Origin: Thoreauomyces humboldtii
Taxonomy: Eukaryota > Chytridiomycota > Chytridiomycetes > Spizellomycetales > Powellomycetaceae
Assembly (NCBI GenBank): GCA_027596035.1
Contig: JADGJA010000264.1
Span: forward strand, 1 to 27,097
Length of the DNA stretch: 27,097 nucleotides
Direction: 5' to 3'
Positions 18,792 to 27,097 of this stretch are shown here, one piece after another. Numbering within the stretch: the first letter of the stretch is position 1; every line of letters starts with the position of its first letter. A program made the translations under genes and the position numbers. The notes below the pieces were generated by a model. It was not told the origin of the DNA, did not search any database, and saw nothing but the letters and a program-made list of their open reading frames with translations.

Positions 18792-21700
18792 TTAGTCTAG
18801 CAACGAGCCAGCTCGCGATGGCGGCTGGGCTGGCTGAGGCTGCAGGGGGTAGCTGTGCCCTCCAGGCGGGTATGGAGCGGCCGATTGCGGACTGCTGTGA
18901 GTATTGGAGGGATATGCGGTCCCACCTGGAGGGCCTTGCTGCGTCGGCGCGGGATAATTGCCTTGCGGCTGGGGCGCATACTGCTGTTGCGGCTGATAGT
19001 ACTGCTGACCTGGTGGGAATGCGTACTGTTGGCCTCCAGGAACATGCGCTTGCGGCTGCTGATAACCTTGAGGTTGCTGGTAAGCCTGAGGGGCGTGCTG
19101 TTGCGGTCTCTGGGTAGGGGGTTGCTGACTGTTCTGTGAGTAAGACCCTTGAGGCGCCTGCTGGCCATAAGCATGTGTTGGAGGCGGAATCGTTTGCTGC
19201 CCGTACACCTGTTGAGGCGGCACATTGTAAACGGGTTGACGCGGGGGGAGACCGTGCTGAGTTGACTGCTGAGGCTGATAAGGAAGGTTGGGCCCAGCAG
19301 AGGGCATTTGGTTCTGGTTAGTGAGAACAGCATAACCCGTCTGCGCTGGATGGACGGTTTGAGGATAAGCGCCCGGTGCGTTTTGCTGGGAGGGCGGTCC
19401 ACCATATGTTGGTCGGTACTGAAGCGGTCCACCATATGCAGTTTGTGGCGCGGGGGGCGCCTGCAAGCTTTGTGCAGGGTGTCCTTGATAGGAACCATTT
19501 TGTGGAGCATCATAGCCAGCGTGTCCCTGATCGGTGGAAGGGCTGCGAGTATACTGCTTCGGTGGAATTGGTGGAGCCGGGGTGTATCCTCCAGGAGCAG
19601 GTCGAACGGCCCCCTGTCCTGGGTAAGCAAGTACACTGTGTGCTTGGTAACCAGGGCCAGGTTGGAGGGCAGAAGACGGCGCCATGTACCTAATTGGCCC
19701 TTGAGCGACGGGGGCTGGGGATGGGCGAAACTGCTGTTGGGATGGTGGTTGATAGTGCTGGTTCTGAGCAGGTTGTTGATAGGCTGGGGAAGGTATGTCC
19801 GATCGAGGCTGCGAGGATGCCTGGTTTTGGTAGTTGGTATTGACCGCATAAGACCCTTGAGGTTGTGCAGAGTAGCCAGGATGGGGTCCCGAAACTGGTA
19901 GCTGCGTTTGAGAATGGCTCGGCTGAGGCCGGTAGGGGTTTGCAATGGCTGGGACTAGAAGCGCAATCAGCCGTCAGTGACAGAACAGTATTGTAGGAGC
20001 CAAAGATTCAAGTGTATTTCGTACCATGTTCCTGGTACTGCTGCTGGGACTGCTGGGCAGGGGCTTCGGCTCGCGCGGGGAATGGGTAAGAAGAGGCATA
20101 TTGCACTGCTTGCGGTGATGGCGGAGGCGGTGCGAACGGTTGCACTTCAGAGCGCCCAGCAGGGGCAGGAGGACTTGACGGCAAGTGATAATTCTGTGAG
20201 CTGTAGGCCGGGACAGGTTGGTAGGGCGAAGGAACATTGACAGAGGGTGTACGCGACCCGGTTTGTTGAGGAGGTTGCTGGTACGCATGCGAAATCGGCG
20301 GCGCGACCTCCGAAGGGGAATGCACCTGCTGCTGATGGTTGTACACCGGCGATGGTGGCTGCTGAAGGATAGACTCTGGTGCGCTATATGTCGGGCTTTG
20401 AACTGGGGAAGCGACGTTCAGACGCTGAAGTTGTTCCCGCAGCGTATTTTGGCGACGAGTTGCTTCATCATCTTCCAGCTGTTTGGCAAGCGGTTCTCGC
20501 TCTGCCGCGCGTTCGTTCACAAACCGGGTTACTTCCGATCGCAAAGACTCTACCAGGTCACCCAAGCCCGTATAAAATTGAATGCCGCGTGTCAGCCCAT
20601 CCTTGACCTGCTTCCATTGCTCAAACGAGCGACCCCAGTCTTTCAAGACCGCGGTCTTCCGTCGCTCGGTAGCGTCAATTGCCTTGATGCTTTCCGACGA
20701 CGCTTCAAGTTTTGTGAAATCGGCTCCGAGGTCTCTCAAAAACTGCTCGTGAGCGTGAAGATTCGCGGTCAAGCGACCTTGAATTGGCTTGAATTTTGAT
20801 AGCTCGGCTTGGAACACCTGGGCATCCTTTCCTTTGTTCAAGAGCAACAGAGAAGAGATATCATCGTTGTGCAACTGTAGGGAAAGTCATAAGCAAGGGC
20901 AACTACCTCTCCCTCCTTCGATCAAATACAGATGACACGTACCGTGCTTTTGAGCTCTTCGACCAGGTCAGTGCGTTCCTTTTTCAAAGCTCGCAATCGA
21001 ACGAGCAAACCATCCATCTTCTCAATCATGATTTGCTCGTTCAGGACCCCAAATCCTCCAGAGTTATCATCAGCTCCATCAATCAGGTTTGCAACTTGGC
21101 TCCCGCGTTTGGATGGGGCTGATGTCACGAGCTCGACAAGCGCTGCATGGACCTCGTTCGGTTCCCGACGCAGGATATCGATGTTCGCTTGTGAGTCTTT
21201 GAGCCCCGCTTCGTGCAATCCATCTGTTGCGTTTGCCTTCTCAAAAGAATCACGATGCTGACGAATATCCTCACGCATTTTCGCAGTGAGCTTGGCTGAC
21301 GGTTCCTGGCGCCAGAGCTCCCCAAACTTGGCCTGAGCGGAATCTTTGTCAGCTTCATTAAAAGGGCCGCTTGGAAAGTGGCAGTCTTTACCCTGTAAGT
21401 TTCGCAATCGTGCTGCTCTTTATCTAGCGAAAGGCTCAGTTCGTCCAGAATTTGCTTGACCTTTATCTTGAAGCCAGCAAGAAGCTCGAGAAGCTCATCG
21501 GTACGCGTCCCTGCATTCTCAGAAGCCCGCACTTCCTCGCACCATCGACGCGCTTCCTCGGGTACCGTGATCGTTTCGTTCCGAGACCCCGGTGACTTAG
21601 ATAGCCTCTTCAGCTTATCAAGTGTGGCAACTAGGTTCATAGATTCCAAGCTAGCTTGCAGTTCCCCGTTCGCGTTATCTACACGTTCTTGCTCGGCTCG

Positions 21701-23039
21701 GAGCAGCTTTGCTTTCTCCTCGGAGTATAGGGATGCCGACTCATGGACAGCGAGGGGAACGAGCTTCTGAAAGATATCGGCGCCGATTATCTTTGGAATA
21801 TCCGCCTGACCGTTCGCGCAGATGTCGGCAAAACTGGTAGGCTTCACAGCATTCATCTTCTCCACGGGTGAAAGCGTCTCAACCTTCGGCACCGAATCGT
21901 GGTAGATCATATCGTTGTCACGGATCGCGACCTTTTTTCGCTCGGTGATTACATTAAGATTTGTAACTGTAGCCTCAAGAAGAGCCGCCGATGCAGCCGT
22001 AGCGTGCCCCTTCTGCGCGCTGGTGTTGGTCGCTGCAATTGCAGAGACCGTAAAGGACGGGTACGACCCGGCGAACGCGGTTGCCAGTTTATTGGCCTCT
22101 TTGGCTGTCAGCTCTGCTGAGGTGAGATAGGCCACGTTTTCGCCATACTTTCCGGATGCCTCTGATTGCATGGATTTGTGATACATCGCCAGTGCCTGGA
22201 AGTACTTCACTTTGACCTAGGTAGGGGATCAGTTGGTGGGTATGAAAGTTGCGCAAGATCGATCTCTGCGAACCTTTGTAAGCTCGATCCAAGCTTTGTC
22301 AATCTGAGCTCGGATGCTCTCGTTTGAGAAGCCATCCACCACACTTTGGTAGACATGTGCGGCCTGCGCGGCGAGTTTAGCCACCAGGGCGCCCGTCTTT
22401 TTCTCGAGCAAAACCTTCTCGAGGAAACATTCTTGGGCTTGACCCAGCATAAGATCGTGTAAGGTTTTGATAGAGTCCCGGGAGAGGTCCAATGATGGCG
22501 CATGAAGAAAGTTGTCGTTGATGTAGAGGAAGAGTCCAGCGGCAGCTTGGAAGTAGTTGAACGCCATCTTCAGGCCAGACGATTCAAAGCGATTCTGTAG
22601 CGCGCCAATGGACGAGCAGGTAGCTGCAATATTGAAGATAATGCACGCCTTCTCATATGCGATGGAGTACTGAGCTGTGGGTTTCTGACTGAATGCATCG
22701 TACCTATTCACAAACATGTGAGGCGAATGCAACGTTCGCATGCCTTCCAGATTACTCTACTCACCATGTAAAGAGAACCTTGACATGCTTCTCGTCCACA
22801 GGAAACCGGAGATCCAGTAACTCAAGTTGGCCGTAATAACGATACAAGATGTCACGCCCGGTGATGTCCTTGCCTGCGCCCCGCGTGTCTTGTCGGAGAC
22901 GGTAAAGCGTGGCGATTTCCAGGGCATACTTGTCTGGGTCGTCCTGGTACACGGAAGCAATGTAGTTCCGAAACGAGGCCGTCAGGTCAGCCTCGTCGGT
23001 ACGCTTGGCCGGGATGTGGAGCAGGGGTGACTGGGACAT
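18792..23039 (-). CDS. Bro1/ALIX-family ESCRT adaptor with very long Q/P/Y-rich tail
   Basis: Six exons on the minus strand: 23039-22765, 22703-22274, 22216-21392, 21332-20943, 20874-20025, 19954-18792; 1310 aa. The Bro1 domain fills about 1-385: it begins SQSPLLHIPAKRT, has YYGQLELLDLRFP, the helix AYEKACIIFNIAA, and the phase-matched junction into KYFQALAMYHKS. A coiled V domain (LYPxL-binding type in ALIX) follows to about 800, with repeated long Glu/Lys/Leu helices. The last roughly 510 residues are low-complexity, rich in Gln, Pro, Tyr, Ser and Gly (QQPQ, YGQQ, PPYP-like units). Bro1 domains bind Snf7/CHMP4 and help in ESCRT-III sorting, scission and, for Rim20/PalA, pH signalling. The V domain plus proline-rich tail favours ALIX/Bro1. 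I saw no P(S/T)AP motif in the tail. The start ATG is followed at once by the conserved Bro1 N-terminus. All five introns (57-70 nt) were fixed by phase. Confidence 0.92.
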
Positions 23040-23198
23040 GACGAGGAAGGTGGCTCGACGCTAGAAGCAGAGGACTCCAGGGCCACAAGTACGACGAAAG
23101 AGCGAACCTACGGGAGAGCGTCGAGATCGGTGGACGCGAGGGTATTTGGTTTCAAGGGCAAGGGGAGTGTCTGTGACTTGCAGGTTGTGAACGAAGAT

Positions 23199-23210
23199 GG
23201 GGGGGGGGGG
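23199..23210 (+). repeat. G12 homopolymer tract
   Basis: Twelve consecutive G residues in the Bro1 upstream region. This could also be a site of sequencing or assembly length error. Confidence 0.8.
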
Positions 23211-23310
23211 CGACGACAACGCCCGAGAGACCAGTGCTGTTGTCGTTGCGTGACCTCACGACGTCTCGCAACCTTGAACGTGGCCCACTTGCCCAAAAGG
23301 CGTGTTCCCA

Positions 23311-23329
23311 ACACACACACACACACACA
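23311..23329 (+). repeat. (AC)n microsatellite
   Basis: About nine AC units in a row within the divergent promoter, 61 nt before the ATG of the downstream gene. A likely length-polymorphic simple repeat. Confidence 0.85.
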
Positions 23330-23389
23330 ATTGTACCTGCACTCCTCCCACGACTCGTAGACACCTTTGACATACTCAACAACTCCAGA

Positions 23390-24519
23390 ATGGGTAACTG
23401 CATCGCATCCACGGCGTCGACCTGCTGCCCGAACAGTTCCTACCTGCAGTCCTTCTCCTCTCACCACAACGAGCCTTCATCGTCACATTACTACACGAGG
23501 ACGTCCAATGGTTTGCCAGGGGCCCTGAGCTTTGATTACGATGACATTGGTAAAGGACACGCACGAGCGGCCGTTGAGTGCGCATACCATTAGGACTGAA
23601 AGTGTTCTCGGATAGATGACCTCGAGTTTGAAACTCTTTTGAACACTCCTCACGCGTCCTCCTCGGGGCGCAGTCCGAATAGCTTGTGGCAGCGGATTGC
23701 GCTCCTCTTTCATCGTGATCGGGAAGAACGGCGCTACACCGACAGTCATGGTGCCTACCAGTCAGTTCCTACCGGGGCCGGGTCTCGACCACCGCAACAC
23801 TATTACAGTAGCTTCCAGCAACATGGGGCGCCAAACCATTCGTCGAGAGTCGTTAGTGGTAGCGTGGAAGACACGGATCGCTTTCTCAGACACGAGGAAG
23901 ACGCCGAGCTTCTTTCCGCCGATCAGATCAGCCGGATCACCAACTTCGGGGACTCACCAGAGCTTTTGATACCCGACCTGGAGAATCCTTCCTTAGTTGA
24001 CGGATCCCCGCGGCAGGAGCTACTACCCGAGCTAGAAATTGATCCCAACGATCCCCTGGCGGCCTTTCTCGCGGAGGAACCTACTTTTGGAAGTATCTTG
24101 GAACCTACCCCAAGACATGTCGAGGACGAAACACATCAACCCCCCGTACCTACCTCAGCCTTTACAGCGCCGCGGCAGCCGAGTACATTCAAGCCAAAAA
24201 AGCGCACCAGTGCATCTACCAGTAGCGCAATATCAGCCGCGGCCGCCTTTAGCGGCGGTTCCGATACTTCCGTAGACGTGCTTCCGGAACCCGAACCCAG
24301 GTAAATTGAATCGGCAAGAATTGGTAAAACCCGAACCGCAACTTACCTTTCGCGGTGTTTCGCAGTTCCCAAGCGGGTTTACCAAAGTTGGATGAAGAGC
24401 CTCGGCTTGCACCTACCTCGGGTATCGCGCGGCAAGACTCTGATCTTGATGGGTATACGACGCCGCCCGAAGAGGGAGACCCAGAAACATCAGGGAAAAC
24501 GGATCCTTTAGGAGCGTGA
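23390..24519 (+). CDS. Putative N-myristoylated/palmitoylated protein of unknown function
   Basis: Three exons: 23390-23549, 23616-24300, 24366-24519; 332 aa. Not assigned to a known family. It begins MGNCIAS followed by CC at 12-13. Gly2 with Asn3, Cys4 and a small residue near position 6-7 suits N-myristoyltransferase, and the cysteines could be palmitoylated, so a membrane-attached cytoplasmic protein is likely (a design shared, for example, by LAMTOR1/Ego1-type lysosomal anchors, but I see no further similarity). The rest is mostly polar and disordered, with acidic patches (DYDDIDDLEFETLL, HEEDAELLSADQI) and a short basic patch (KPKKRTS) in exon 2. It ends in a Pro/Glu-rich tail. Both introns (66 and 65 nt) have good donors and acceptors and match phase. 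A possible further splice (24516-24561) would replace the last residue with an extra C-terminal segment; see findings. Confidence 0.65.
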
Positions 24520-24964
24520 GCGTCCCTTTTTTGTCTTCAAAAGCTTGTCCACTCTCGTGAGCCACTGGGATATTCATTATGGGATGTACAACCTCCTTTC
24601 AAATCCTGTGGACCACTTCTTGGCTGGCCATATCAAGGTGTTTTGGAAGGCAGGATATTGACGGTGACCTTGAGAAAAGTTCTGGCGTGCAAGGCCGGCC
24701 ATACCGTGGTTTGCCCGTAGAACATGTACTATTGTTCCTCCACGGTCCTAAAGACCCATCGTTGTCTGCTGGGTTTCGACAGATATTCGGTGGATGGATT
24801 GTCATGCGAACGGCAGCGAACCTCGTGGGATCTGCACTATTGTATATGAATAGAGATACAGTTGTATTGGCGTACTCGAAAATAGCCGTAACGCATGCAA
24901 AACTTGGTCTTAAATGGCACAGGCGCTACATACACAAAGTTCCCCGATGCTATTTCCTGATGCT
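24520..24964. other. Convergent intergenic region with ambiguous open frames
   Basis: 445 nt between the stop codons of the myristoylated-protein gene and the CorA gene, so it should hold both 3' ends. It is less GC-rich than the flanking coding DNA. Several overlapping open frames exist on the plus strand, and one of them could be an extra terminal exon of the upstream gene. No other element was recognised. Confidence 0.4.
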
Positions 24965-26920
24965 TCACCTGGTCTTGCCCAGCCAGCCCATGTAGCGAAA
25001 CGCAATAACCATTGCGAGGCACAGAATTGCAACGATGATCCAGAAGGCGTAAACTCCCAACGACCAGAAAGCGCTTGTGTCAGAATGGAGCTCGGCTGAG
25101 AGTGAACGTCTGAGTGAATGTTCGTTAGGCCGCACGTCGAAAGCAGCAGCACTCACGAAAGTGGTCAAAGTTCATGCCAAAGACGCCCGCGAGGAAACTG
25201 ATCGGGAGAAAAATCAAAGACACAAGAGCAAGTGTACGCATGGCTTCATTTGTAGAATGAGACGTAGTGTTGAAAATCAGGTCGATCAGGTTCCGTGCAT
25301 CGCCTTCGAAGCCCTCGAGCCCATCCACCACGGTACTCGCATGGTCCCTAACATCTTCAAGAAGAAAGCGGGCTATCAGAACCGATGGCGTGTTGCCTGC
25401 GCAGCCCAACAGACCATACCGGCTAGGTAGGTGCGGGCCAGCTTCGAGATGAAAGGTGTCGCAACGGGATCGGTGCTAGTATACAGAGCCTTCCCGTTCT
25501 CCCGCAGTGATGCCACTAACGTTCTTGTTGGCATCAGAGTCTTTCGAAGAACGGCCAGCTCCTTCGCAATGAGATGCAGTTCTTTTGTTGCCTCAGCAAT
25601 GGGTTCCTGCAGCACGTATGCTTCGAGCAAGTCCAGCTGACGCTTATATGCGTCGACGATTGGGAAAAAGTGATCCGTGACCACATCAATCAGCGCGAAG
25701 AGCAGGAAACTCGCATCCTCGCAATTCCGGATGAGCGTGCCTTGCTCTTCCAATCTTCCGTATAAAGGGTTTGTTGCGGACAGCCCATCGTTTTGGAATA
25801 TAGAGATCAAAGTCCCATCCCGCATCAAGAAGACATTCAGCTGCTCGACATTGACGCTAGGGCGGGGCGGCATTCCGTCAAACACTTTGATCTGAATTCG
25901 ATTCCGAAAAAGCGGAGTTCGGTGCAAGCTGGCTGTCGAAACTGCTAGGTCCGGGGCAGGGTCCGGGTTCGTCGTATCGTCCATCGAGCACAGCACGTGG
26001 CTGATGTAGATATGAGAATCATACCAGTCCGCTTTGATCGCCTGAGGGTAGTGGAATACGTCCTCGATGGACAACGGATGAAGTTCTGCGGGTACGATCA
26101 GAAATGGGCGATGCAATCGACTTTTTCAGCGCCTGTGCTCACTGTAGTGCGCTGCTAGTGTCCCGATGCATTGGTAATTCAGCCCCTTCACGTCGATCCA
26201 TCTGCACTTGACCCAGTCCGGACGCTTCCTTTGCAGAAACTCGGCAAGTGCTGAGCGACTCAGATCGTGGGACTCGCACCGCGTTGCGCAATAGTCGGTG
26301 ATCCTAATCTGAGCTTCGCCGGAGAACAGTGCTTCCAGCTCCGGTTGCGGTCGTCGAACGTCGACGCCGGGAGCTGCGCCAGGAGTCCTCAAGGACCGTC
26401 GAGCCTTCGCTTTTCCATCTCCTTTCAGGCTTTCCAGCAGGACGTTCGCATTGATTACTTTTCGAACCTGGTTTCGAAAGCGATGGCCGGATGGACGCTC
26501 GTGGGCTGAAGCATCCTCTATGGATATTGGATCCCCTGCGCCGCTCGTGATTTGTATAGTAGGGATTGGGGTGTTGCGAACGGGGGAGGCTGGAAGGTGC
26601 TCAATGTCTGGTACCTTTTGAGATGCAGGCGACACTGTAAAGGAACGGCCATCGTCCGAGTGTTTCGAAGAGCGGGAGGACATTGCGAAGCGGAAGATTC
26701 GAGATCCGTCACGATGGGATCGCCTGGAGTGGGGCCGGCGAGGAGTGCCGTTTGCCAAAGCGCGTGTCCTTCGCGTTGGATGCTTAGGGTTGAGCTCCAA
26801 TAGGGTTGGTATGATAGGTATGGCGAAAGTCGGCACTCGAACGCCTCTCCCCCAGCCAGCATCTACACTTATTACATCCGCACCAACCAAACCTGCTTGC
26901 AAACAGCCCTCCACGTCCAT
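24965..26920 (-). CDS. CorA/Alr1/Mnr2-type Mg2+ transporter
   Basis: Four exons on the minus strand: 26920-26143, 26085-25420, 25372-25157, 25095-24965; 596 aa from the ATG at 26920, or about 517 from the ATG at 26683 (MSSRSSKHSDDG), which may be the real start. The N-terminal third is Arg/Ser/Pro-rich and cytosolic. The CorA funnel domain follows (HPLSIEDVFHYPQAIKADW, IYISHVL, then FPIVDAYKRQLDLLEAYVL, and FNTTSHSTNEAMRTLALVS). Near the end are two membrane helices: the first closes with the hallmark GMN (FLAGVFGMNF, about 547), the second is FWIIVAILCLAMVIAFRYM, with a short basic tail. This is the standard pentameric Mg2+ channel fold of plasma-membrane or vacuolar fungal proteins. The three introns (57, 47 and 61 nt) all restore the conserved frame; one falls directly after GMNFDHF. 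Confidence 0.92.
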
Positions 26921-27097
26921 TTGTTTCTTCAAGGTGAGCAAGGGATTGCCATCGGCGCTTCGGTTGCCACACGACCGTCATGTCGTACGCCGTCAGGCTT
27001 GCTCGCTTGCTCGTTGCTGCTCCACCGTACTTTTCAGATCTCTGACACAGCCAATCCCTCTCATCGCATCTCTTGTCACCAGCCTCGTCTTCAACCC
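26921..27097. promoter_or_regulatory. Upstream region of the CorA gene to the window edge
   Basis: At most 177 nt of promoter if the CorA start is 26920; about 414 nt if it is 26683. The outer half is C/T-rich on the plus strand. A short plus-strand frame from the ATG at 26980 stops after 21 codons. Confidence 0.35.

Larger units (their letters stand above)
23040..23389. promoter_or_regulatory. Divergent promoter between the Bro1 and myristoylated-protein genes
   Basis: 350 nt between two start codons facing away from each other. It holds a run of 12 G at 23199-23210 and an (AC)n tract at 23311-23329. Both are simple-sequence tracts typical of nucleosome-poor promoters and prone to length change. 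No TATA box was recognised. Confidence 0.5.

Noticed and set aside
18855..19901. Several plus-strand and alternate-frame open frames over the Bro1 tail, including a 382-codon minus-strand frame
   Set aside because: By-products of the Gln/Pro-rich repetitive coding sequence. The true frame continues in phase from the Bro1 and V domains to the stop at 18792.
24579..24995. Plus-strand frame of 138 codons beginning MGCTTSF, again with an MGC start
   Set aside because: Lies in the convergent 3' region and runs into the antisense of the CorA last exon; no motif beyond the chance MGC start.
26980..27045. Plus-strand ATG beginning MSYAVRLARLL, resembling a mitochondrial presequence
   Set aside because: It stops after 21 codons with no usable donor in the remaining window; too little sequence to call a truncated first exon of a divergent gene.
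1..27097. Search by eye for tRNA-like B boxes, rRNA, direct-repeat arrays, terminal inverted repeats and transposase motifs
   Set aside because: None found that could be supported; apart from the short simple repeats listed, the window appears free of mobile or RNA elements.

Overview
The window is nuclear DNA of a eukaryote, most likely a fungus and probably an early-diverging, chytrid-like one. The evidence is: compact genes on both strands; many short spliceosomal introns (about 42-130 nt, mostly GT-AG, several with CTNAC-type branch sites); CT-rich tracts upstream of start codons; fungal-type families (Ysc84/SH3, Tah18, Bro1/ALIX with a long Q/P/Y-rich tail, a BAG cochaperone); and a secreted S41-type peptidase of a kind I know mainly from chytrids. 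The lineage call is inference. No RNA gene, mobile element, CRISPR array or prokaryote-type operon was seen.

Layout. 1-1241 (+): an Sds3-like subunit of the Sin3/Rpd3 histone deacetylase complex, possibly cut at the left edge. 1843-4280 (+): secreted S41-type peptidase. 5112-4513 (-): a small Cdc25-like rhodanese phosphatase (Ych1/Ibp1/Acr2 type), visible only after splicing. 5906-5237 (-): a weak hypothetical gene. 6076-9545 (+): a large Msp1/ATAD1-like AAA ATPase. 9962-11123 (+): mitochondrial carrier. 11595-12962 (+): Ysc84/SH3YL1-like actin-patch protein. 13399-15515 (+): DNAJC11-like J protein. 17756-15719 (-): NDOR1/Tah18 diflavin reductase. 17994-18698 (+): membrane-anchored BAG-domain protein. 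23039-18792 (-): Bro1/ALIX ESCRT protein. 23390-24519 (+): a putatively N-myristoylated protein of unknown function. 26920-24965 (-): CorA/Alr1-type Mg2+ transporter.

Gene structures were rebuilt by hand from splice sites, reading-frame phase and continuity of conserved domains. For every recognised gene the exon phases close exactly. The genes are unrelated housekeeping functions rather than a cluster. There are loose themes: mitochondria (AAA ATPase, carrier, DNAJC11, and Tah18, which supplies electrons to Fe-S assembly) and endocytosis/ESCRT (Ysc84, Bro1). Two gene pairs share short divergent promoters: NDOR1/BAG (237 bp) and Bro1/myristoylated protein (350 bp).

I did not find a convincing undescribed system. 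The points most worth checking are the open-frame introns in the Ysc84 and S41 genes, a GC-AG intron inside the Sds3 domain, the degenerate second ATPase-like module in the AAA protein, the roughly 500-residue low-complexity tail of the ALIX homologue, and the unidentified myristoylated protein.
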